57,465 nt of DNA from contig UQRP01000014.1 of the NCBI GenBank assembly GCA_900543585.1, positions 1 to 57,465 of the forward strand, given 5' to 3'. The notes under the pieces were generated by a model that worked only from the letters and a program-made list of their open reading frames with translations, was not told the DNA's origin and made no database searches. The DNA is from an uncultured Prevotella sp. Its GTDB lineage: Bacteria; Bacteroidota; Bacteroidia; Bacteroidales; Bacteroidaceae. The stretch's first letter is position 1, and each line of letters starts with the position of its first letter. The position numbers and the translations under genes were made by a program. Shown piece by piece: positions 1 through 7,774 of this stretch.

Positions 1-63
1 GAACTTATACGGGAAGTTGGAGAGAAGAAGACCGTCAAAGCAATAGAGAAATTCAGAAAATAA
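1..63 (+). CDS. 3' end of a gene paralogous to the 104-aa gene at 15286 (partial)
   Basis: The window opens inside a reading frame whose last 20 residues run from ELIREVGEKK to the TAA stop at 61-63. The same sequence closes the 104-aa gene at 15286-15600: the first 52 or so bases are identical, and only the last two codons and the stop differ (FRK-TAA here, FKK-TAG there). The similarity ends at the stop codon. The product is unknown, because neither copy resembles a family I can name. The rest of this gene lies before the window. Confidence 0.7.
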   Translation, partial: ELIREVGEKKTVKAIEKFRK

Positions 64-632
64 AGCCCAAACAGCATGTTACAATATTTATTCTGCTGTA
101 AAAAAAGCATAAATAAATAGGGTGCCCAGTTCGTTGTGCCAATTTTAGCTCACTTTTCTAAGCGTCTTGTTCCGTTCCGTAACCCACTTCTTGGGCAGGT
201 GCTCGGTTGACCAGGCACTGATGTTCCTCAGTTTAACATTTACAATGTGCGTTTTCAGACTTAAATTTCAAGATGCCCGAGATTGTCACGTTCTTAAACA
301 AAGGCACATAATCCGGCAGAAAGTTTTGACAACGTTGAAAGCAACTTCTTTAAGATACTTGTTACGCTGAAAGCTGTCCATCTTCTGCAAATTAGCGCGC
401 TGAGCGTTTATAACAGAAAATCAGCACAGTCTAAAGGCGAGAATTGTAATCGGTTTTCTCATCCTTCAAAAGTTCTATTTCTACATGGCGGGGCAAAGAT
501 AGCAATAAATATCGATAATACGGTGGCTACGTTAGATTTATATAAATAGCCCCTCCCCTTTTGTGATGTCCGGGGAGGGGCCTTTCTTACGCTATTCGTT
601 CTCTTTTTTTGGGGGGAGGGGGAAAAAACATC
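64..632. other. gene-poor interval downstream of the alpha-glucan operon
   Basis: I see no convincing gene here. A 67-codon frame at 167-370 has no family resemblance and unremarkable codon use. The only clear structure is the GC-rich hairpin at 548-582, which probably ends the minus-strand operon. Confidence 0.6.
548..582 (-). terminator. GC-rich hairpin after the susC operon
   Basis: GCCCCTCCCC (549-558) pairs with GGGGAGGGGC (572-581) around a 13-base loop. It lies about 50 bases beyond the stop of the last minus-strand gene (633). The tail has no strong U run on either strand, so it could act as an mRNA 3' stabiliser rather than a strict intrinsic terminator. Confidence 0.5.
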
Positions 633-824
633 TTACTCCCAAATCTTCTCCGGGTCGTCAGACCGCCACAGCTTGGAGCGGGCACTGCGCGGATCCAGCA
701 TCGTATCTGATGACGGGTTGGGATTGGCTATCTCAGAGGAGGCGGCGAGGAGGCTGTCGGATGTCTCCAAGCCTCCAAAATAAACTTTCATTGATGGTGC
801 TTGATAGTATTTCTTCATAGTCAT
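633..824 (-). CDS. 63-aa small protein of the Prevotella MKKxYxAP type
   Basis: This is the last gene of the minus-strand operon, 16 bases beyond the LRR gene stop. The N-terminus (KKYYQAPSMKVYF followed by a short stretch and LLAAS) resembles a class of very short Bacteroidota proteins that begin MKK-Y-x-AP-M and carry an LLA-x-S motif near residue 25. These are common next to surface-protein genes and have no assigned function. Two starts are possible, ATG at 824 and ATG at 818; the second gives MKKYYQAP and fits the family better. No signal peptide or membrane segment is obvious. The real-gene call rests on the family-like N-terminus and the operon position. Confidence 0.55.
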   Translation of the reverse strand: MTMKKYYQAPSMKVYFGGLETSDSLLAASSEIANPNPSSDTMLDPRSARSKLWRSDDPEKIWE

Positions 825-840
825 TGTCTTGTTAAAAAAG

Positions 841-2406
841 TTATTTTATGACGACTTTCTTGCCGTTGTGGATAAACACACCATGCTGCGGGGCATAGAC
901 GCGGTGGCCCGTGAGGTCGTAGTAGGCGTTGTTGGCCTTGGCGGCAGCGGCGCTCACAGTGCTGATGCCCGTGAAGATGGTTGAGGGAAGGGCATAGAAT
1001 GACTTGGCACCGGCTGCGGTGATGGTGAGGTAGGCCTTGCCGGCGGCCAGCGAGCCGCTCTCCATCTTGTACCAGCCCAACTGACCGTCAACAACGCCAA
1101 GACCGTACTGTGTACCGTCGCAGGTTGTTTTCTCCGTGGCGCTGCCCTGCAGGCCGTTGGCGGTCACGTTGTCGGCCGTGTCGTTCTGCTTGAGGAAGTC
1201 GGTGGTGTATTCCTTAGCCTCATCGCCATAGACCAGGACGGGTGTGTTGGCAGGCACCTTTTTCACCTCTGTGTAGGTCACGGCATCATTGGCATATTTA
1301 GCGAGATAAGCCTCCAGGCCGCTGTTGGTGAAGTCGAGGGGATACTGGCTCACGAGCGTAGAATACTTATAGCCATCCGAAGTAACTTTCGGGCTCTCCC
1401 ATACGATGTTGCTACTGCTCTCATCACCCGACACCGAACGGTCGAGGTTGGCCGTCAGGATGTCGTAGGCAGGGTTATCCACTGAGGCAAGGATTTTCAC
1501 CGTATAGGTCTTGCCCTGCTCGCCTCTCAGCCATGCACCGGCACCGGCAGGGACCTGCTGCACCTCCTTCATCAGCAGGTGGCCGTCGCTGAGATTGTAG
1601 GCCACATAGGCAGACAGACCGTCGGCACCTGAGAAATCGACAGCGAAGTCGCGGCCGAAGTGGTCGTCGCTGGCCGACAACGTGATAGGATAGTCGTAGC
1701 TGACGTTTTTGTCGCCCCATCCCTTGTTGGCATCGGTAATGTAGAACGTGCACTTGTCCTGGTCAGAATAGCCCTCGTTGACGGGAGTGGTGGTACCGAG
1801 ATAGATGACTTCGGTAAGGCTCGAGGTGCCGTTCAGCCACATGTATCCGAAATCTGTCACCGAGGCCGGCAACGTGAGATACTTCAGCGAAGAGCAATTT
1901 TGAAAAGCATATTGGTTAATTCTGGTTAAGCCTTGTTTGGGCAGCGCCACCGTGATAAGCTTCTGGCAATTGTAGAACACGCCGTCCTCAATATGCGACA
2001 TTTTCTCTGGCCAGGTGAAATACTCCAGGCCGCAGCCCTCGAAGGCCCAGGAACCGACCCAGTTGACCGACGAGCCGCCGGTGACGGACTTAAGGTTGGA
2101 GCAGCCCTTGAAGGCATGGTCGTTGATGGCCGTCAGCGTGGAGCCGAGGTCAACCGAGGTAATCTCCGTGTGGTTGTAGAAAGCCGACGTGCCGTCGCCG
2201 CCCTTGATGCCCGTCACCCGGTAGGTCTTGCCGTCCTTTTCCGCGGTCTCGGGGAGCTTGATGACACCCGATTCCGGGACATCTGAAACACCGGCGATGT
2301 CGGCCGTAAGATTTTCGTCGTTGTACTCAAACGTCCATTTCTGGGCCTTGGCCGTAGTGGCACCTAATGCCAGCACGCATAACAATGAAAGATAGAATTT
2401 TGGCAT
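841..2406 (-). CDS. secreted BspA-like leucine-rich-repeat protein
   Basis: The 521-aa product begins with a signal peptide (hydrophobic residues 5-20, cleavage probably after AKAQ). BspA/LRR_5-type repeats follow at about residues 60-210, recognisable by the spaced pattern of AF-x-GC, VFYNC and AFQNC. The middle region (about 240-480) is less typed and lacks repeats. The C-terminus has the Prevotella YDLTGHRV...GVFIHNGKKVVIK tail found on many exported proteins and thought to be a sorting or anchoring signal. It is the sixth gene of the susC operon. Such proteins often bind host or microbial surfaces; its role in a glycan locus is unknown. A 113-base gap containing a perfect 12-bp inverted repeat separates it from the GH97 gene, so its expression may be uncoupled. 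Confidence 0.8.
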   Translation of the reverse strand: MPKFYLSLLCVLALGATTAKAQKWTFEYNDENLTADIAGVSDVPESGVIKLPETAEKDGKTYRVTGIKGGDGTSAFYNHTEITSVDLGSTLTAINDHAFKGCSNLKSVTGGSSVNWVGSWAFEGCGLEYFTWPEKMSHIEDGVFYNCQKLITVALPKQGLTRINQYAFQNCSSLKYLTLPASVTDFGYMWLNGTSSLTEVIYLGTTTPVNEGYSDQDKCTFYITDANKGWGDKNVSYDYPITLSASDDHFGRDFAVDFSGADGLSAYVAYNLSDGHLLMKEVQQVPAGAGAWLRGEQGKTYTVKILASVDNPAYDILTANLDRSVSGDESSSNIVWESPKVTSDGYKYSTLVSQYPLDFTNSGLEAYLAKYANDAVTYTEVKKVPANTPVLVYGDEAKEYTTDFLKQNDTADNVTANGLQGSATEKTTCDGTQYGLGVVDGQLGWYKMESGSLAAGKAYLTITAAGAKSFYALPSTIFTGISTVSAAAAKANNAYYDLTGHRVYAPQHGVFIHNGKKVVIK

Positions 2407-2439
2407 AGTAATAAATATTAAAAATTGAACAATTTATTC

Positions 2440-2502
2440 GAAGTCCAGTCATTACAGTAGCAACACCTTACTACCAAACACTTATGTATATGACTGGACT
2501 TC
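2440..2502 (-). promoter_or_regulatory. intercistronic inverted repeat between GH97 and LRR genes
   Basis: GAAGTCCAGTCA (2440-2451) and TGACTGGACTTC (2491-2502) form a perfect 12-bp stem with a 39-base loop in the only sizeable gap inside the operon. It could be a partial terminator, a processing or stability element, or a regulator site. No U tract follows. Confidence 0.5.
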
Positions 2503-2519
2503 AGGACTTCACAATTCCA

Positions 2520-4652
2520 TTACTTCTTCGCAAACAGGCTCATGGCAAAGCCGCCACCGCGGGCCTCTCTGACCGTAATCTTGTCGCCGCGCTTCACTGT
2601 GCGGTGCGTGATGCGGTAAGCCTTGGGGTTCTTCTCGTAGTCGGCATCGGCGGCATCCTCGTAGAGGTCCATCTTGTACTTGCGACCCTTGTCGAGAAAG
2701 TCGAGGCGGATGACAGCCGTATGGCCGTCGGCATCGCACTTGCCGCCGACAAACCAGTTGTCCGACTTCTTGTCCTTGCGGGCCACGGTGATGTACTTGG
2801 CCGGCTCGGCCTCAAGGTACTTGCTGTCCTGCCAGTCAACCGGCACGTCGCGGATAAACTGGAACGCGTCATCGAACTTCTCGTAGTTCTCGGGCAGGTC
2901 GGCCGCCATCTGCAGCGGCGAGTACATCACGAGGTAGAGGGCCAGCTGGCCCACGAGCGGCGTGTGGCCGTAGTTCTGGTTGCCACTCCAGTTCTTCAGC
3001 TGCGTCTCAAAGATGCCCGGGGTATAGTCCATCGGGCCGCCCTGCAGGCGGGTGAAGGGCAGGATGCAGGTGTGGTAGGGCTCATTGCCAACGAAAGCCT
3101 CATACTCGGTGCCGCGCGCCGACTCGTTGCCCACGAGGTTGGGATAGGTGCGGCAGAGGCCCGTGGGGCGCGTGGCCTCGTGGGCGTTGACCATGATGTG
3201 GTGCTTGGCGGCCTCGGTGACGCAGTAGAGGTAGTGGTTGTTCATCGACTGGCTGTAGTGGTGCTCGCCACGGGGAATCATGTCGCCCACGTATCCGCTC
3301 TTCACAGCATCGTAGCCATACTTGTTCATCAAGTTGTAGGCAGCCTCCAAATGGCGCTCGTAGCTGGCAGTGCTGGCCGCCGTCTCGTGGTGCATGAGCA
3401 GCTTGACACCCTTGGAATGGGCATAGTCGTTGAGGGCCTTGATGTCGAAGTCGGGATAAGGCGTGGTGAAGTCGAAAATCTCCTCCTTGCGGTAGGCAGC
3501 CCAATCTTCCCAACCGATGTTCCAGCCCTCAACAAGCACCTCGTCGAGATGGTTCTTAGCGGCGAAGTCGATGTAGCGGCGCACGTCGGCATTGTTGGCG
3601 CCGTGGGAGCCGCTGGGCTTGGCCTTGCTGTAGTCGGTCTGCCCGAGCCGCACGTTGTTGAAGTCGTTGGTGTAGTTCCAGCCGTTGCGGCCCACAATCA
3701 TCTCCCACCAGATGCCGCAGTACTTGATGGGGTGTATCCACGACGTGTCGGTGTATTTGCACGGTTCATTGAGGTTGAGCGTGAGCTTGCACGAGAGCAT
3801 GTCGCGCGCGTCGTCGCTGACAAGCACCGTGCGCCACGGCGTGGTGCAGGGTGTCTGCATGAAGCCCTTCATGCCCGTGGCGTCGGGCGTGAGCCACGAC
3901 TCAAACACCATGTTCTTGTCGTCGAGGTTGAGGTGCATCGTGGGATAGTTGACGCAGGCGGCCTCGTGGATGTTGATGTAGAGGCCGTTGTCGGTCTTCA
4001 GCTGCAGCGAGGTCTGCACGCCGGTGGGCGAGAAGGTGGTCTGCGAGGCGTTGCCGGTGACGGAAGACGCCATGCGCTCACGGATGCCGGAGAGGCGCGT
4101 AATCTGCGTCTCATACTCCTGGGTGTCGTAATCGCCCGGTATCCAGTAGGCCGTGTGGTCGCCCGTCATGGCAAACTGGGTGTGCTCCTCCTTAATGACG
4201 AAATAGTTGAGGTCATTCTGCTGTGGGAACTCGTAGCGCAGGCCCATGCCGTAGTCGTAGACGCGGAAGCGGATAATGATATGACGATTGCTGGACTTCT
4301 GATAAAGATTCACCACCATCTCATTATAGTGGTTACGGATGGTAGAAGTCTCGCCCCATACGGGCTTCCAGGTCTCGTCGAAGGTGGACTGGCTGCTGTT
4401 CTCCTCAGTGAAGCCGTCCATCAGGCTGGTCTCATTAAAGCCTTTGCTGGCGTGTTTCTCCTTGGCCAGTTCAAGGCCGAGATGGGAGGGCTTGATTACC
4501 GGTTTCTGCTTGTAGCTCATCTCATAGGTCGGCACGCCGTTGCCGGTCAGCGAGAAGCTGACCACGACATTGCCGTTGGGCGACTTCACCGTCTGCGCAC
4601 CGGCCATCAGCGGCATGAGCAACGCAGCAATCATCAAATAAATTGATCTCAT
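2520..4652 (-). CDS. susB: GH97 alpha-glucosidase, SusB-like (locus 1 copy)
   Basis: The 710-aa protein has a signal peptide (about residues 1-19, cleavage near AGAQ) and the full GH97 architecture: N-terminal beta-sandwich, catalytic TIM barrel and C-terminal domain. By analogy with Bacteroides thetaiotaomicron SusB, the catalytic and calcium-binding glutamates map to HHETAAS (about residue 421), AHEATRP (about 490), GNESARG (about 508) and GTEYEAF (about 514), with the same spacing as SusB 439/508/526/532. It is therefore expected to be an inverting, Ca-dependent enzyme releasing glucose from maltodextrins and possibly alpha-1,6-linked oligosaccharides in the periplasm. A close paralogue is at 44859. 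It follows the GH27-like gene by 36 bases in the same operon. Confidence 0.93.
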   Translation of the reverse strand: MRSIYLMIAALLMPLMAGAQTVKSPNGNVVVSFSLTGNGVPTYEMSYKQKPVIKPSHLGLELAKEKHASKGFNETSLMDGFTEENSSQSTFDETWKPVWGETSTIRNHYNEMVVNLYQKSSNRHIIIRFRVYDYGMGLRYEFPQQNDLNYFVIKEEHTQFAMTGDHTAYWIPGDYDTQEYETQITRLSGIRERMASSVTGNASQTTFSPTGVQTSLQLKTDNGLYINIHEAACVNYPTMHLNLDDKNMVFESWLTPDATGMKGFMQTPCTTPWRTVLVSDDARDMLSCKLTLNLNEPCKYTDTSWIHPIKYCGIWWEMIVGRNGWNYTNDFNNVRLGQTDYSKAKPSGSHGANNADVRRYIDFAAKNHLDEVLVEGWNIGWEDWAAYRKEEIFDFTTPYPDFDIKALNDYAHSKGVKLLMHHETAASTASYERHLEAAYNLMNKYGYDAVKSGYVGDMIPRGEHHYSQSMNNHYLYCVTEAAKHHIMVNAHEATRPTGLCRTYPNLVGNESARGTEYEAFVGNEPYHTCILPFTRLQGGPMDYTPGIFETQLKNWSGNQNYGHTPLVGQLALYLVMYSPLQMAADLPENYEKFDDAFQFIRDVPVDWQDSKYLEAEPAKYITVARKDKKSDNWFVGGKCDADGHTAVIRLDFLDKGRKYKMDLYEDAADADYEKNPKAYRITHRTVKRGDKITVREARGGGFAMSLFAKK

Positions 4653-4688
4653 AATTGCTAATGTTTCCTTTTAGTTATCCTTTGTGAA

Positions 4689-6194
4689 TTAGTTGTCTGT
4701 CAGTTTGTACACCTTGCAGCCGTGGGCGGGCAGCGTGACACTGATTTGGTCGGACGTGCCCACATCCTCGTGGAGCCAGAGGTCGCGCATCTTCTTCTGC
4801 CCGGTGATACCGAGCTGCGCGAGGCTCACGCTGCGCTCCTGGGGCGAGTTCTCACGGTTGAAGAGGGCCACCACCCAGTCGCCGTTCGTCATCTGTCCGT
4901 ACCATATCTGGCTGTTGACGCTGGTCATGTCGTCGCTCAGAGGCTTGCCCACGAAGCCGTCGGCATTGAGGGCGAGCATCTCCTTGTTCTGGGCGAACTT
5001 CAGGAGCGAGGCGAGGTCGTAGTTGCGCACAGCGGCGTCGATGGGGTTGTCGGCAATTGACACCGGGCCGCCTGCGATGAGCTGGAGGCTGATGGACGAC
5101 ATGCGCTCCTCGTCGTTGCTGAACGTGTTGAGCCGGAGGAAGTCGCCGTCGGGTATCATCTTGCCGCGGCCGGTGATGTGGGACCAGTGGATGAAGCCGT
5201 CGAACTCGTTGTGGCAGGTGGGGGCCCAGCCGTTGTACACGTGGCCGCGCAGGCGGCCTGACGTGTGGTCCCAGCCACCCCCGAAGGTGTCGGCCACGAT
5301 GCGCGCCATGTTCATGTACTTCTTCTCGTACTTGGCGTCGTTGTACATGTTCGGCATCACAATGGAGGTGAACACACCGTACTTCTTGGCCGACTCGCTG
5401 ATGTACTTCAGGGCCAGGCGGTACTCCTCACGGCCATAGCCGCGGCCGGGCATGCCGCCGGCGCCGGTGGCATCCTCGAAGAGGCACATAAAGTCCATGC
5501 GGATGAAGTTAACGCCAAGGTCGTGGTAGTACTTGAAGAAGCCGTCGATATAGTCGCGCGCGCCCTTGTGACTGGGGACGACCCAGTTGAACGAGTCGCC
5601 CCGGTCGGGATAAAGCACTTTGTCGCGGTCGATGGCGTCGTTGTAGTGCAGGTCCTTGAACGTGGCGCCCGACGTGCCGATAACGGCCGTCTCGTCGGGT
5701 CCGTGGAGCCAGAGCGGGTTGTCATAGATGCCCAGCTTCAGGCCACGCTCCTTGCACCAGGCTGCGATGTCCTTGATCTTGACACCGCCGTAGCTGGTCA
5801 TGTAGCCGCCCAAGTCGGGGTTGGTGGGGTCGTCGTCCTTGTTGTAGTACATCGACATGAAGCCGTCGGTGCAGATCATATCGTAGCCGTAGGGCAGCAG
5901 GTTGGCGGCCTGCCAGTCGAGCCACTGCTTCCACTGCGCCTCGCTGAGCGAGCGGTCAGTGTTCTCCTGCTCGCGTGTCCAGCAGTACTCATACACCGTG
6001 GTGTAGAGCGGGGCTATTTTCTGCACGGTGGTGTCGGTGCCGAGATTTGGGTCGACCTTGGCCGTGTCTTTCTCATAGTAGGAGGCCGGCAGCTCCCAGC
6101 CGGTTTCCTCACTCGTCTGCTTGCAGCTGGCGAAGCCCGACAGGATAAAAAAGAGACTCAGGGCCATGAATGTTATTTGCTTGCTGTTTATCAT
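4689..6194 (-). CDS. GH27-like (alpha-galactosidase/isomaltodextranase clan) lipoprotein
   Basis: The 501-aa protein has a lipobox GFASC with Cys24, so it should be a lipoprotein. The body reads as a GH-D clan TIM barrel: GYDMICTDGF, LKLGIYDNP, then FIRMDF with Asp234 at the position of the GH27 nucleophile, and RIVADTF with Asp302 at the position of the GH27 acid/base. The C-terminal 90 residues (WYGQ...VVALFNREN...LPAHGCKVYKL) match the beta-sandwich closing GH27 enzymes. GH27 contains alpha-galactosidases and the Arthrobacter isomaltodextranase. The setting next to GH97 and SusCD suggests an alpha-glucan substrate, but that is inference. An alpha-galactosidase or an unassigned family remains possible. 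Confidence 0.7.
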   Translation of the reverse strand: MINSKQITFMALSLFFILSGFASCKQTSEETGWELPASYYEKDTAKVDPNLGTDTTVQKIAPLYTTVYEYCWTREQENTDRSLSEAQWKQWLDWQAANLLPYGYDMICTDGFMSMYYNKDDDPTNPDLGGYMTSYGGVKIKDIAAWCKERGLKLGIYDNPLWLHGPDETAVIGTSGATFKDLHYNDAIDRDKVLYPDRGDSFNWVVPSHKGARDYIDGFFKYYHDLGVNFIRMDFMCLFEDATGAGGMPGRGYGREEYRLALKYISESAKKYGVFTSIVMPNMYNDAKYEKKYMNMARIVADTFGGGWDHTSGRLRGHVYNGWAPTCHNEFDGFIHWSHITGRGKMIPDGDFLRLNTFSNDEERMSSISLQLIAGGPVSIADNPIDAAVRNYDLASLLKFAQNKEMLALNADGFVGKPLSDDMTSVNSQIWYGQMTNGDWVVALFNRENSPQERSVSLAQLGITGQKKMRDLWLHEDVGTSDQISVTLPAHGCKVYKLTDN

Positions 6195-6224
6195 TGTCGT
6201 ATCGTTCTTGAATAAAGTTCATAC

Positions 6225-7745
6225 TTATTTGCCTGTGGTCTCTTTGAAATAGACCTTGCGGTTGACCACGTCCACCTTAATCTGATAGTAGCCTGCCTTG
6301 GTGATGTACCACTTGCGGTCGGGCTGTCCGCCGCCGGAGTTGTCGACGAAGGTCAGCTGGTTGCCGCCCTCGGCAGGCTGCTCGCCGGACGAGGCGGCCA
6401 TGTAGAACGGCACCTCCCACTTGTCACTGCGGATGAAGGGGAACTTGATCTCGCCCTTGTTCAGGTAGCCCTCCCACGTGAGGCAGTTGGGGTCGGCAGC
6501 ATAGTTGTAGTGCAGCGAGACGGCATTGGCGATGGCCCATCCGTTGGGCGTGGCATCACCCACGAGGTAGAGCTTCATGTCGTTGGCAGCAAGGCGCTTG
6601 CCCTCGAGCATCTTTGCATACTGGGCCGAGAGGTCGGTGCTTTCGCAGGTAATCGTGCGCTTGTTGAAGTCAAGGGTGATGCGGTAGTCGCCGTCAGCGG
6701 GCACATTCCACTTGTAGTCGTGCATCGTGGCATTGGCGGTGGTGACGTAGTCGATGGCTCCTGTTCCCATGATGTCCTTTCCGGCCTCGGGGGCCATGAT
6801 GTAGGGCACCTCAAACTTGTTGGCGTTCTGCATGGGGAACTTCAGCTCGCCCTTCTTGAGCGGGCCCTCATAGACAAACACGCCCTCGTCCTGCTTGTAC
6901 ATCGGCTGCAGGTCGGAGAGGTTCCAGCCGTAGGGCATGGCCGAGCCCACCATCCACACATTCTCCGTATTGATGCGGCTCACGCTGACGGTCATATCCT
7001 CCAGGTCGGCCGTGACGGTGTAGAGGCCGGCCTCGCTCACGTGCAGCGGCTCGGCGCCGGCATTGCCCGTCTCGTCATAGACCAGCGTGTAGGCGTTGCC
7101 CTTGGTGCCGTAGAACGGCGTGTCGGAATAGCGGTCGGGGGTGAGCTTGAAGTCGCCGGCATTGAGGAAGCCGGTCCACGTGTAGCCGTTGTCCATGCCC
7201 GCGTCCATCTTCTCCGCGTCGGCCAGGCTGCTGCCTGCCGGGTTGGCGGTGCCGCTGATGTAGAGCTCGTTCTTGGGCTGGTCATACGGTGTGACCGACA
7301 ACGTCAGCGAACTAGTCTCTGGCAACTGGTAGGTGGCTGCCTTGGGCTGCATGGCGATGAGCTTAACCGAGACGGAGCTCGGCGTGCCGGCCACGCCGTT
7401 CCAGCCGGTGAGCATGCGGTTGAGCTGCGCCGTGGTGAGCGCATACGACCGCGCGTCACTGGCCAGACGCACCGTGTCGGTGGTGTAGGTGGACGACCCC
7501 TCGATGCCCATCTCGATGTAGTAGGCCACATCGCCAGGCAGGTTGGAGGCCGCATTCCACGTGAACGTCACCGCCGTGTCCTGTGCCTTGTCAGCGGTCA
7601 GGATAATGGCCGAGTCGGGCGTGCTGCGGAGCTGCATGACATCCTCCGGCCGGGTGAGGGTATAAGGATTGTCATCAGAGTTGCAGGCCGTGAAGCCAGC
7701 AACCGTCGCCAGGAGGAGAAATATATGTAATAGCTGCTTTTTCAT
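6225..7745 (-). CDS. SusE/SusF-like surface glycan-binding lipoprotein with three binding modules
   Basis: The 506-aa product has a lipobox FTAC (Cys21) followed by NSDD, an acidic stretch typical of Bacteroidota lipoprotein export to the cell surface. Residues about 30-150 form a SusE-type Ig-like domain. Three modules of similar design follow: ELYISGTANPAG... with GDFKLTPD, NVWMVGSAMPYGWN... with GELKFPMQ, and KLYLVGDATPNGWA... with GEIKFPFI. This [VIL]G-x-A-x-P-x-GW pattern is that of SusE/SusF starch-binding modules; three modules makes it SusF-like. It follows susD by about 30 bases. It would hold alpha-glucan at the surface for delivery to SusCD. Confidence 0.88.
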   Translation of the reverse strand: MKKQLLHIFLLLATVAGFTACNSDDNPYTLTRPEDVMQLRSTPDSAIILTADKAQDTAVTFTWNAASNLPGDVAYYIEMGIEGSSTYTTDTVRLASDARSYALTTAQLNRMLTGWNGVAGTPSSVSVKLIAMQPKAATYQLPETSSLTLSVTPYDQPKNELYISGTANPAGSSLADAEKMDAGMDNGYTWTGFLNAGDFKLTPDRYSDTPFYGTKGNAYTLVYDETGNAGAEPLHVSEAGLYTVTADLEDMTVSVSRINTENVWMVGSAMPYGWNLSDLQPMYKQDEGVFVYEGPLKKGELKFPMQNANKFEVPYIMAPEAGKDIMGTGAIDYVTTANATMHDYKWNVPADGDYRITLDFNKRTITCESTDLSAQYAKMLEGKRLAANDMKLYLVGDATPNGWAIANAVSLHYNYAADPNCLTWEGYLNKGEIKFPFIRSDKWEVPFYMAASSGEQPAEGGNQLTFVDNSGGGQPDRKWYITKAGYYQIKVDVVNRKVYFKETTGK

Positions 7746-7774
7746 TTTCTTGCCTTATATAAAAATGTTGTCGA

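Noticed and set aside
167..370. 67-codon plus-strand frame near the window start
   Set aside because: No family resemblance, atypical codons and no promoter box; probably chance.
2484..4646. 720-codon open frame on the plus strand
   Set aside because: It is the antisense shadow of the GH97 gene, low in complexity (Val/Ala/His/Leu-rich) with no domains; the minus strand has catalytic motifs.
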